From: an uncultured Pseudomonadota bacterium
GTDB lineage: Bacteria; Pseudomonadota; Gammaproteobacteria; Burkholderiales; Burkholderiaceae
Assembly: GCA_946480245.1 (NCBI GenBank)
Contig: CAMLIZ010000118.1
Coordinates: 1 to 14,353, forward strand
Direction of reading: 5' to 3'
DNA length: 14,353 nucleotides
This document shows positions 1-8,236 of this stretch, one piece after another (position 1 is the first letter of the stretch; each line of letters opens with the position of its first letter). The translations under genes were made by a program, and so were the position numbers. The notes below the pieces were generated by a model. That model was not told the DNA's origin, searched no databases, and worked only from the letters and a program-made list of their open reading frames with translations.

Positions 1-584
1 TCTTCCTGCAGGCGCCCTTCACCGGCGGCGAGGACGGGCTGCAGGGCGTGCCGCGCGGCAAGCTGCTCGGCCTGCTGCCGCTGGCCAACAACGACGGCAG
101 CAACCTCACGATGTACTACTTCGTGGTCGCGATGTTCGTCGCGGTGTTCCTGTTCATCGTGCGCATCGTGCATTCCCCGTACGGCCAGGTGCTCAAGGCG
201 ATCCGCGAGAACGAGCCGCGTGCCATCTCGCTGGGCTACCACGTCAACCGCTACAAGCTGCTGGCCTTCGTGCTGTCCACCGCGATCGCCGGCCTGGCCG
301 GCTCGCTGAAGACGCTGGTGCTCGGCTTTGCCACCCTGAGCGATGTGCACTGGTCGCTCAGCGGCGAGGTGGTGCTGATGACGCTGCTCGGCGGCATGGG
401 CACCTTCGCCGGCCCGGTGATCGGCGCCTTCACCGTGGTGGGCCTGCAGGACATGCTGGCCGACCGCGTAGGCTCCTGGGTCACGGTGATCATCGGCGCC
501 ACCTTCGTGCTGTGCGTGCTGGCCTTCCGCCGCGGCATCGTCGGCGAGCTGCTGCACCGGTTGCCCAAGCGCAAGGCAGGTTGA
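1..584 (+). CDS. livM: Branched-chain amino acid-type ABC transporter permease, LivM family (3' part)
   Basis: The reading frame is open from base 3 at the left edge, giving 193 visible residues; the real start lies outside the window, so the in-frame GTG at 48 is only an internal valine. LivM is one of two inner-membrane permeases of a high-affinity importer for branched-chain amino acids or related short-chain carboxylates and amides. The visible part holds about four hydrophobic segments (roughly residues 38-56, 86-105, 122-148, 158-175) and, between the first two, the conserved cytoplasmic stretch KAIRENEPRAISLGY (66-80) that contacts the ATPase in this family. It ends in a short basic tail (LPKRKAG). 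In most operons livG and livF follow livM; here a regulator follows after only 14 bp, so the ATPases must lie upstream or elsewhere. The family call is secure; the substrate is not readable from sequence. Confidence 0.93.
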   Translation, partial: FLQAPFTGGEDGLQGVPRGKLLGLLPLANNDGSNLTMYYFVVAMFVAVFLFIVRIVHSPYGQVLKAIRENEPRAISLGYHVNRYKLLAFVLSTAIAGLAGSLKTLVLGFATLSDVHWSLSGEVVLMTLLGGMGTFAGPVIGAFTVVGLQDMLADRVGSWVTVIIGATFVLCVLAFRRGIVGELLHRLPKRKAG

Positions 585-598
585 ACAAGGGCGCCGCG

Positions 599-2090
<1,492 letters not shown>

Positions 2091-2092
<2 letters not shown>

Positions 2093-2096
2093 GGAG
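2091..2096 (+). promoter_or_regulatory. Ribosome binding site of bdhA overlapping the regulator stop codon
   Basis: GAGGAG begins inside the TGA (2090-2092) of the sigma-54 activator and lies 6 bp before the ATG at 2103. This fixes the dehydrogenase start and suggests translation of the two genes is coupled on one message. Confidence 0.8.
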
Positions 2097-2102
2097 TTCT
2101 CG

Positions 2103-2882
2103 ATGTTGAACGGAAAGACGGCCCTGGTGACAGGGTCCACCAGCGGCATCGGCCTGGCCATCGCCAAGGCGCTGGCGGCCGACGGCGCCAACCTGCTGCT
2201 CAACGGCTTCGGCGACGCCGCCGCGGCAGTGGCCGAGGTGCGCGCCGCGCGCAGCGGCGACGCGGCGGTGGAGCATCACCCGGCCGACATGAGCCAGGCC
2301 GCCGAGATCGAGGCGATGTTCGCCTTCGCCGAGCGTCACCTGGGCGGCGTGGACGTGCTGGTCAACAACGCCGGCATTCAGCACGTGGCGCCGGTGGAGG
2401 ATTTCGAGCCGGCCCAATGGGACCGCATCATCGCGATCAATCTCACGTCCACCTTCCACACCACGCGGCTCGCGCTGCCGGGCATGCGCCGGCGCAACTG
2501 GGGCCGCATCGTCAACGTGGCCTCGGTGCACGGCCTGGTGGCCAGCGCGGGCAAGTCGGCCTACGTGGCCGCCAAGCACGGCGTGGTGGGCTTCACGAAG
2601 ACGGTGGCGCTGGAGACCGCACAGAGCGCGATCACCTGCAACGCGATCTGCCCCGGCTGGGTGCTGACACCGCTGGTGCAGAAGCAGGTGGACGCGCGCG
2701 CCGCCGAGCGCGGCGTGCCCAAGGAAGAGGCTGCGCGGCAGCTGCTGGCCGAGAAGCAGCCGTCGCAGGCGTTCGTGACGACCGAGCAGCTGGGCGCGCT
2801 CACCGTGTTCCTGTGCAGCGAGGCCGCGGCGCAGGTGCGCGGCGTGGCGTGGAACGTGGACGGCGGCTGGACTGCGCAGTAG
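2103..2882 (+). CDS. bdhA: D-3-hydroxybutyrate dehydrogenase (short-chain dehydrogenase/reductase)
   Basis: A 259-residue classical SDR, the usual length for bacterial 3-hydroxybutyrate dehydrogenase, which oxidises (R)-3-hydroxybutyrate to acetoacetate with NAD+ in the cytoplasm, the step that feeds poly-hydroxybutyrate breakdown products into central metabolism. The cofactor motif TGSTSGIG is at 10-17, NNAG at 88-91, structural Asn113, and the catalytic set Ser141, Tyr154, Lys158 (SAYVAAKHG). What points to this enzyme rather than a generic SDR is the PGWVLTPLVQKQ stretch (184-195), the following lid region with QLLAEKQPSQAFVTTEQLG (213-231), and the terminal NVDGGWTAQ, all characteristic of the family. 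ATG has a strong ribosome binding site. It lies directly behind a sigma-54 activator and a LivM permease, so uptake or use of an external hydroxy acid is a plausible role. No terminator is visible in the 83 bp that follow. Confidence 0.93.
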   Translation: MLNGKTALVTGSTSGIGLAIAKALAADGANLLLNGFGDAAAAVAEVRAARSGDAAVEHHPADMSQAAEIEAMFAFAERHLGGVDVLVNNAGIQHVAPVEDFEPAQWDRIIAINLTSTFHTTRLALPGMRRRNWGRIVNVASVHGLVASAGKSAYVAAKHGVVGFTKTVALETAQSAITCNAICPGWVLTPLVQKQVDARAAERGVPKEEAARQLLAEKQPSQAFVTTEQLGALTVFLCSEAAAQVRGVAWNVDGGWTAQ

Positions 2883-2952
2883 CTGCGGCCGCCCACGGCC
2901 CCTCGCACAAAGGCTGGCGCAACCCCGATCCATCGCCTAGGTTTGGGCGAAC

Positions 2953-2961
2953 GGGAGGAGG
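2953..2961 (+). promoter_or_regulatory. Strong ribosome binding site that sets the start of the glycosylase-like gene
   Basis: GGGAGGAGG lies 4 bp before the ATG at 2966. The same frame stays open upstream to 2417, but that part runs antiparallel in reading frame through bdhA and has alanine/arginine/glycine-rich nonsense composition, so this site decides for the start at 2966. Confidence 0.8.
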
Positions 2962-2965
2962 CGCC

Positions 2966-3778
2966 ATGTCACACGAGTTCGATCCGGGCTACGTGGCGGA
3001 ACCGTTTCTCACGCTGTGCGCCGACTATCCCGGCGAGCAGGTGTATCCGCCGGACCAGTTCCGCACCGAATGGGGCCCGATCTTCCACCGCGGCCGTCTC
3101 GATGGCAGTGCCCGCGTGCTCGTCATCGGGCAGGACCCGGCACAGCACGAGACCGTGGTGCGGCGCATCCTGGTGGGTGAGGCGGGCCGGCGTGCCCAGG
3201 GCCTGCTGGCCAAGCTGGGCATCACGCGCAGCTACGTCTTCGTGAACACCTACCTGTACAGCGTCTACGGCAGCGTGAAGGCCAAGACGGGCAGAGGCGC
3301 GGCGCTGGTCGCCTACCGCAAGCGATGGCTGGACGCACTGCTGATCGGCACCCGGGTCGAAGTGGTCCTCGCGCTGGGCCAGGCGGCCGACGAAGCCTGG
3401 CGTCTGTGGCAAGCCTCGGCGCCGCAGCCGCCATCGGTGGCCTATGCCGCCATCACGCACCCCACGCAGCCGGAAAGCTCGTCGAGAAACGACAAGGCCA
3501 AGCTGGCAACCGCCACAAGGAAGATGCTGCAGAACTGGAACGCCGCACTGCAGGCCGTGGCGCCGCACCTGCAGCACCCGGACCTGAGCACGCCACTCGC
3601 GCCCTATGGCGACACCTGGGCCGATGGCGACCGGGTGGCGATTCCGCCCCGCGACATGCCGGCCGGCCTGCCGCCGTGGATGCACGAACAGGACGGCTGG
3701 GCGCGGCGCGCCGGCGCGGACGATCTCGCGAAGCGCCGCAACATCACCATCACCGTGCCCAGGGGCGTCGTCACATGA
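2966..3778 (+). CDS. Uracil-DNA glycosylase superfamily protein, divergent, with C-terminal extension
   Basis: A 270-residue protein whose first 200 residues resemble the uracil-DNA glycosylase fold. VLVIGQDPAQHE (51-62) matches motif 1 of the superfamily (GQDPYH in classical Ung), so Asp57 would be the water-activating residue; AITHPTQPESS (162-172) occupies the place of the DNA-intercalation/catalytic-histidine loop (HPSPLS in Ung), with His165 as candidate. LVGEAGRRAQGLLAKLGI and YVFVNTYLYSVYG are core elements of the alpha/beta fold. Family members remove uracil or other deaminated or damaged bases from DNA; some superfamily members bind other substrates. Differences from Ung: the Tyr of GQDPYH is replaced by Ala, and about 70 residues at the end (201-270, with PPRDMPAGLPPWM and a basic KRRNITITVPRG) have no counterpart I recognise. 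The stop overlaps the next ATG (ATGA). Superfamily call good; activity unproven. Confidence 0.75.
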   Translation: MSHEFDPGYVAEPFLTLCADYPGEQVYPPDQFRTEWGPIFHRGRLDGSARVLVIGQDPAQHETVVRRILVGEAGRRAQGLLAKLGITRSYVFVNTYLYSVYGSVKAKTGRGAALVAYRKRWLDALLIGTRVEVVLALGQAADEAWRLWQASAPQPPSVAYAAITHPTQPESSSRNDKAKLATATRKMLQNWNAALQAVAPHLQHPDLSTPLAPYGDTWADGDRVAIPPRDMPAGLPPWMHEQDGWARRAGADDLAKRRNITITVPRGVVT

Positions 3779-5517
3779 GCGAACGGCGGCAGTGGTATCC
3801 GCTGGCGCCAGGCCCGGTGCTGGGGCGCAGCGCGAAGAGGCGCACCCCGATCGACCCGCTCGCGGGCCCCAAGCTGGCGCTTGCCGGGCGCGTGGTCACG
3901 ATGGACGACCGCTTCTCCGTGTTGCCGCATGCCGTGGTGTATGTGGAGCGCGGCGGCATCGTGGCGGTGCTCGACCGCCATGCGCCCGCACCCGCGGGCT
4001 TCGACGGCGTGCGGCTGGTCGACACCGGCGGCACCATCTTTCCCGGCCTGATCGAGCTGCACAACCACCTGAGCTACAACGCGCTTCCGTTGTGGAGCCC
4101 GGTACCCCGCCTGTTCCAGCACCGCGGCCAGTGGCCCGAGCACCCCGACTATCGCAAGCTCATCAGCGGGCCGATGACCGTGGTGGGAACCCTGCGCGAC
4201 GGGCGCGGGCAATCCGCCCTGCTGCCGGCGCTGGTGCGCTACGTGGAATGCAAGTGCCTGCTGGGAGGCGTGACCACGAGCCAGGGCATCATGCTGAGCA
4301 GCAACGCGGGCGTGCAGCGCTTCTACCGCGGCATCTTGCGCAACGTGGAGAAGACCGACGACCCCGATCTGTTCGAGGCGCAGGGGCGCATCGCCGATGT
4401 CGACGCGAAGGACGCGCGCTCCTTCCTGGCGCGTCTGCAGAAGGAGGACAGCTGCTTCCTGCTGCACCTGAGCGAAGGCATCACGCCCGCCGGACAGCAC
4501 GATTCGGTGGCGCGCCGGCACTTCCTCGCGCTCGAGGTGGCGCCCGAGAAATGGGCCATCAACGACAGGCTCGCCGCCATCCATTCCGCGGGCCTGCTGC
4601 CGGAGGATTTCGAGGTGCTCGGCCGGCTCGGCGGCTCGATGGTCTGGTCACCCTCGAGCAACCTGCTGCTGTACGGCGCCACGGCGCGCGTCGATGCCGC
4701 GCGGCGCGCCGGTGTGCGCATCGGGCTGGGCAGCGACTGGTCGCCCTCGGGCAGCAAGAACCTGCTGGGCGAACTGAAGGTGGCGCACCTGTACGCGCAG
4801 CACCTGCTCGACGGGCAATTCACCGCGCGCGATCTGGTGGCGATGGCCACACGCGACGCTGCGGCCATCGTCAAGTGGCAGCACTCGCTGGGCACCGTGG
4901 AAGCCGGCAAGCGAGCGGACCTGCTGGTGATCGACTCGAAGCGCGGCGATCCCTACGAAGCGCTCATCAAATGCCGGGAGACCGGCATTCACCTGGTGAT
5001 GATCAACGGCGTGGCGCGCTACGGCACGCCCGACCTGATGGCCGCGCTCGATTCGCCGGGCGAAGCACTGCAGGTGGGCGGCAACGCGCGGCGCGTGTTC
5101 CTGGCGCAGGAAACCGCCGACGCCGACGTTGCCAAGGTCGCGCTGGGCGCGGCGGCGGATGCGCTGCGGGACGCGCTGCACGATCTGCCTGCACTGGCGC
5201 GGCAGCTGGAGCGTCCGCGGGCGGTGCGGCACGGCGCGCTGGACGACCCGGGGAATGTGGTGTGGTCGCTGGCGCTGGACGAGATCCACGACACCGGCGT
5301 GGCCCTGCGGCCCCACCTGCCGTTCAGCGGACCCGGCAATTTCACCGGCCCGCAGACCTACATGGCGCGTGCGGCGTCGGCGCCGCTGTCGTCCGTCCTG
5401 CAGCCGGTGCCACTGGATGCGCTGACCGTGGCCGACGACGAACACTTCCTGCGCGCGATGGCGGCCCAGCCCAACGTGCCGGAAGCGGTGCGCCAGGGGC
5501 TTGCCGGGCTGTACTGA
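3775..5517 (+). CDS. Amidohydrolase-superfamily metal-dependent hydrolase or deaminase
   Basis: A 580-residue cytoplasmic protein of the amidohydrolase superfamily (TIM-barrel metal enzymes such as cytosine, guanine, adenosine and S-adenosylhomocysteine deaminases, chlorohydrolases and imidazolonepropionase). A beta-sandwich part precedes and follows the barrel (GPKLALAGRVVTMDD at 31-45; SLGTVEAGKRADLLVID after it). Visible metal and catalytic positions: the HNH pair His96/His98 in FPGLIELHNHL, His231 in LLHLSEG, His270 in AIHSAGL and Asp321 in GLGSDWSPSG. This single-Asp, HxH pattern fits the deaminase/chlorohydrolase branch. The last 150 or so residues, after the usual end of the fold, include helical and proline-rich parts (HDLPALARQLERP, LRPHLPFSGPGNFTGPQ) that I cannot place. 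It starts within the stop of the glycosylase-like gene, so expression is coupled. Substrate unknown; it ends 6 bp from a convergent gene. Confidence 0.88.
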   Translation: MSERRQWYPLAPGPVLGRSAKRRTPIDPLAGPKLALAGRVVTMDDRFSVLPHAVVYVERGGIVAVLDRHAPAPAGFDGVRLVDTGGTIFPGLIELHNHLSYNALPLWSPVPRLFQHRGQWPEHPDYRKLISGPMTVVGTLRDGRGQSALLPALVRYVECKCLLGGVTTSQGIMLSSNAGVQRFYRGILRNVEKTDDPDLFEAQGRIADVDAKDARSFLARLQKEDSCFLLHLSEGITPAGQHDSVARRHFLALEVAPEKWAINDRLAAIHSAGLLPEDFEVLGRLGGSMVWSPSSNLLLYGATARVDAARRAGVRIGLGSDWSPSGSKNLLGELKVAHLYAQHLLDGQFTARDLVAMATRDAAAIVKWQHSLGTVEAGKRADLLVIDSKRGDPYEALIKCRETGIHLVMINGVARYGTPDLMAALDSPGEALQVGGNARRVFLAQETADADVAKVALGAAADALRDALHDLPALARQLERPRAVRHGALDDPGNVVWSLALDEIHDTGVALRPHLPFSGPGNFTGPQTYMARAASAPLSSVLQPVPLDALTVADDEHFLRAMAAQPNVPEAVRQGLAGLY

Positions 5518-5523
5518 GCCGCG

Positions 5524-6417
5524 TCACAGCGCCGCGCGACGGCGCGGACCGCCCAGCACCTGCTGGCGCATGGCCTCCACGGCGGGCGGCAGCACGCGCC
5601 GGCGCCACAGCACCCACGGCAAGCCGCGCAGTGCCGGCCCCAGCAACTGTGGCAGCCGCCCCGCCTGTACCGCCGCGCGCAGCAATTGAGCGGTGACGTA
5701 CCACGCGCTGCGCGCAGGCAGGCGCATCCAGGCGATCCACAACTCATTGCGCAGCAGCAACGCGCGCCGCTCGCCGCCATCGCGGTTGGCCGACGGCCGA
5801 TGGTGTGCGACCAGGTCGTGCACATAGGCCATGCCCCAACCGCGCGCAGCCAGGTCCAGGCCCAGCAGGCGCTCCTCGGCGCCGAGGAACAGGCGCGGCT
5901 CGTAGCCGCCCACCGCGCGGAAGGCCGAGGTGCGCATCACGGCGGCACCGGCCATGAAGCCGATCAACGCCGGACCGGGCAGCCCCGCGGCGTCCAGCGG
6001 GCTGTGCGCCATCACCTGGCAGGTCGGGTCTTCGCGGCCGCCGGGCTCGACCAGCACGCGCGCCGCCACTGCGGCCAAGCCGGGGTGCGCGTCCAGCACG
6101 GCCGCGGCGTGTGCCAGGGCGCCCGGCTCCCACCAGGTGTCGTCGTCACAGAAGGCCACGTAACGCGTGCGCACCTGCGCCACGCCCGCATTGCGGCCGG
6201 CGGCGCCGAGGTTGCGCTCATTGCGCACCAGCTGCACACGCGGAAAGCGTTGCCGCACGCGCTCGGCCGTGCCGTCCGTGGAGGCGTTGTCCACCACGAT
6301 CACCTGCGGCCGCTCCGGCAAGGTGGCCAGGCGCCACAGCGTGTGCTCCAGCTCGCGTGCCCGGTTGTGGGTGAGCACCACCACCGTCAGCGGCAGGTGG
6401 CCCGGTTCAGCCGCCAT
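5524..6417 (-). CDS. Family 2 glycosyltransferase
   Basis: A 297-residue GT-A-fold glycosyltransferase that would move a sugar from a nucleotide-sugar to a glycan or lipid acceptor at the inner face of the membrane. The nucleotide-binding start TVVVLTHNRA (11-20) is followed by VIVVDNASTDGT (39-50), RNERNLGAAGRNAG (65-78) and the metal-binding YVAFCDDDTWWEPGA (86-100; Asp91-93). The C-terminal third contains EERLLGLDLAARGW, the ED-type region that supplies the catalytic base in this family, then YVHDLVAHHRPS and a basic, partly hydrophobic tail that may lie on the membrane. ATG 6417 is chosen because the GT-A fold begins right after it; the frame is open to 6516 but that part lies inside the deacetylase gene. 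It overlaps the stop of that gene by 11 bp, so the two are probably made together. Acceptor unknown. Confidence 0.9.
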   Translation of the reverse strand: MAAEPGHLPLTVVVLTHNRARELEHTLWRLATLPERPQVIVVDNASTDGTAERVRQRFPRVQLVRNERNLGAAGRNAGVAQVRTRYVAFCDDDTWWEPGALAHAAAVLDAHPGLAAVAARVLVEPGGREDPTCQVMAHSPLDAAGLPGPALIGFMAGAAVMRTSAFRAVGGYEPRLFLGAEERLLGLDLAARGWGMAYVHDLVAHHRPSANRDGGERRALLLRNELWIAWMRLPARSAWYVTAQLLRAAVQAGRLPQLLGPALRGLPWVLWRRRVLPPAVEAMRQQVLGGPRRRAAL

Positions 6418-7093
6418 CCGCCGCCTCGAAGATCCAGCCGCGCTCTGGGGCCGCGGCGTCGTTGTGGCCGCCCGGTCCGAGCCCGCGCAGCTGGCTTTCA
6501 TAAGCCTGCACCGCATGCGCCTTCAGCAGCGCCGAGCCTTCTGCGCGCAGGCGCAGCGGCGTGAGGCACACGTTGGCCTGCGCCAGCACCATGAGGCGCT
6601 GCTGCAGCAGCCCTCGCATGGCGCGGTACGGCACATCCTCGTAGGCGATGCACATCGCCTCGGGCAGCGCGTGCAGCGCCTGCACGCAGGCCTCGTGCAC
6701 GAGCAGGTGGTCCGAATGGAACAGGCCGAGCGGGAACAGCACCGTGTCCGGCGCCAGCTCCAGCAGCAGCGACTGCAGTGCCCGCGCCACCGCCTCGGGG
6801 CTGGGCAATGGGGCGTACTGGTGGTCCAGGAACTCCAGCCATGCAGGCCGCGCTTCCAGCAGCGACAGCGCGATGCGGTCTTCCTCGCGGCGCAGCGTCA
6901 TGGCCTGCGCGGCATCGGTGAAACCGCAGCGCTCGTCCCACTCGGTGAGCGGCGCGTGCTGCGGCATGCCGGCAAACACCGTGACGACGGTGCTGCCCGG
7001 GTGCGCGGCCAGCAGCTGGCCGCAGCCGAAGACCGCATCGTCCAGATGCGGCGACACGACCACCACGCGGCCCAGGGATTCGACGGTAGGCAT
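6407..7093 (-). CDS. PIG-L/LmbE family deacetylase
   Basis: A 228-residue zinc-dependent deacetylase of the PIG-L (LmbE) family, whose members remove acetyl groups from GlcNAc-containing small molecules, lipids or polysaccharides. The zinc motif SPHLDDAVFGCG (14-25) gives His16 and Asp19 as ligands and Asp18 as likely general base; the second motif LFHSDHLLVHEAC (124-136) gives His129 as third ligand. LRREEDRIAL (67-76) matches the family helix after the zinc loop. No signal peptide or membrane segment is seen, so it acts in the cytoplasm. There is no clear ribosome binding site before ATG 7093. It starts 38 bp after the end of minE on the same strand and runs into the glycosyltransferase, which suggests a joint step on a glycan precursor (inference). 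Bacillithiol or mycothiol roles are unlikely in this type of organism. Confidence 0.9.
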   Translation of the reverse strand: MPTVESLGRVVVVSPHLDDAVFGCGQLLAAHPGSTVVTVFAGMPQHAPLTEWDERCGFTDAAQAMTLRREEDRIALSLLEARPAWLEFLDHQYAPLPSPEAVARALQSLLLELAPDTVLFPLGLFHSDHLLVHEACVQALHALPEAMCIAYEDVPYRAMRGLLQQRLMVLAQANVCLTPLRLRAEGSALLKAHAVQAYESQLRGLGPGGHNDAAAPERGWIFEAADGG

Positions 7094-7131
7094 CGCTGCG
7101 CTGCCAAGCAGCCAGCGTGCCTACCCGGGCG

Positions 7132-7389
7132 TCAGCGCGCGGCTTCGGGCAGCTCGATCTTCACCTCGAGCACCTCGAGGTTCTCCTGGCGTTCGAGATG
7201 CACCTTGATGTCGCCCGGGTTGATTCGCACGTACTTGGAGATCACCTCCACCAGCTCGCGCTGCAGTGCGGGCAGGTAGTCGGCGCCCGTGCGGCCGGAG
7301 CGCTCGTGCGCCAGGATGATCTGCAGGCGCTCCTTGGCGACCGCCGCGGTCTTCTTCTTCTCGCCCAGCAGGAAGGAGAGAAACGACAT
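7132..7389 (-). CDS. minE: Cell division topological specificity factor MinE
   Basis: An 85-residue MinE, near the usual 85-90 residues. It displaces MinC from MinD, stimulates the MinD ATPase and drives pole-to-pole oscillation, so that the Z ring forms only at midcell. The N-terminal [15 protein letters not shown] is the membrane-targeting segment; [16 protein letters not shown] (17-32) is the anti-MinCD region that contacts MinD; the rest is the topological-specificity domain, with [17 protein letters not shown] and a terminal strand [12 protein letters not shown]. It is the last gene of minCDE, 3 bp behind minD, with a strong GGAGG site overlapping the minD stop. Confidence 0.97.
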   Translation of the reverse strand: MSFLSFLLGEKKKTAAVAKERLQIILAHERSGRTGADYLPALQRELVEVISKYVRINPGDIKVHLERQENLEVLEVKIELPEAAR

Positions 7390-7392
7390 CGC

Positions 7393-8208
7393 TTACCTCC
7401 CCGCGAACAGGCGCTTGAAGAAGCCGGGCTTGGCGGCATCGACAAAGCGCATCGGCCGCTGCTCGCCCATGAAGCGCGCCGTGAGGTCGAGGTAGGCCTC
7501 GGCCACGTCGGTGCCCTTGAGGTGGATCGCCGGGACGCCCTGGTTGGAGGCCTGCAGCACGGTCTCGCTCTCCGGCACCACGCCCAGCAGCGGGATGCGC
7601 AGGATCTCCTGGATGTCCTGCAGCGACAGCATCTGCCCTTCCTGCACGCGGCCGGGGTTGTAGCGCGTGATCACGAGGTGCTCCTTGATCGGCTCCTTGC
7701 CTTCGATCGCACGCTTGGTCTTGCTGGAGAGCATGCCGAGGATGCGGTCGGAGTCGCGCACCGACGACACCTCGGGGTTCGTGACCACCAGCGCCTCGTC
7801 GGCGAAGTGCATCGCCAGCAGCGCGCCGGTCTCGATGCCGGCCGGCGAGTCGCACACGATGTACTCGAAGCCCATCTCCGCCAGGTCGGTGAGCACCTTC
7901 TCGACGCCCTCCTTCGTGAGCGCGTCCTTGTCACGCGTCTGCGAGGCCGGCAGCACGAACAGGTTGTCGCACTGCTTGTCCTTGATCAGCGCCTGGTTCA
8001 GGTTGGCCTCGTTGTTGATCACGTTGATCAGGTCGTACACGACGCGGCGCTCGCAACCCATGATCAGGTCGAGGTTGCGCAGGCCCACGTCGAAATCGAT
8101 CACCGCGGTCTTGTGGCCCGCCAGCGCCAGGCCGGAGGAGAAGCTGGCGCTCGTGGTGGTCTTGCCCACGCCGCCTTTGCCGGAAGTGACGACAACGATC
8201 TTTGCCAT
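7393..8208 (-). CDS. minD: Septum site-determining ATPase MinD
   Basis: A 271-residue P-loop ATPase of the ParA/MinD family, standard length. ATP-bound MinD dimerises on the inner membrane, recruits MinC to block FtsZ at the poles and is released by MinE. The deviant Walker A GKGGVGKTT is at 10-18 with signature Lys11 and catalytic Lys16; the switch I region includes VIDFDVGLRNLDLIMG (37-52) and switch II CDSPAGIETGAL. The last residues, KPGFFKRLFAGR, form the basic amphipathic membrane-binding helix. ATG 8208 has AAGGA 9 bp upstream. It is 28 bp behind minC. Nothing departs from the family. Confidence 0.98.
   Translation of the reverse strand: MAKIVVVTSGKGGVGKTTTSASFSSGLALAGHKTAVIDFDVGLRNLDLIMGCERRVVYDLINVINNEANLNQALIKDKQCDNLFVLPASQTRDKDALTKEGVEKVLTDLAEMGFEYIVCDSPAGIETGALLAMHFADEALVVTNPEVSSVRDSDRILGMLSSKTKRAIEGKEPIKEHLVITRYNPGRVQEGQMLSLQDIQEILRIPLLGVVPESETVLQASNQGVPAIHLKGTDVAEAYLDLTARFMGEQRPMRFVDAAKPGFFKRLFAGR
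7396..7400 (-). promoter_or_regulatory. Ribosome binding site of minE abutting the minD stop codon
   Basis: On the minus strand GGAGG runs 7400-7396, immediately before the TAA of minD (7395-7393) and 6 bp before the minE ATG at 7389. It fits translational coupling, which would keep the MinD:MinE ratio steady. Confidence 0.8.
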
Positions 8209-8236
8209 TGGTTACGGTCCTTGGGTTCTCTCGAAA

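Noticed and set aside
2966..5517. Anti-phage defence island
   Set aside because: Only the glycosylase-like gene is reminiscent of known defence factors; base composition matches the surroundings and no integrase, transposase, tRNA or second defence gene is present. Kept as a low-level possibility in the finding on this pair.
5532..5547. 6-bp GC hairpin (CCGCGC, GACG loop, GCGCGG) near the convergent ends of the amidohydrolase and glycosyltransferase genes
   Set aside because: It lies within the glycosyltransferase coding end, encodes its Arg-Ala-rich tail and has no T run on either strand; not a credible terminator.
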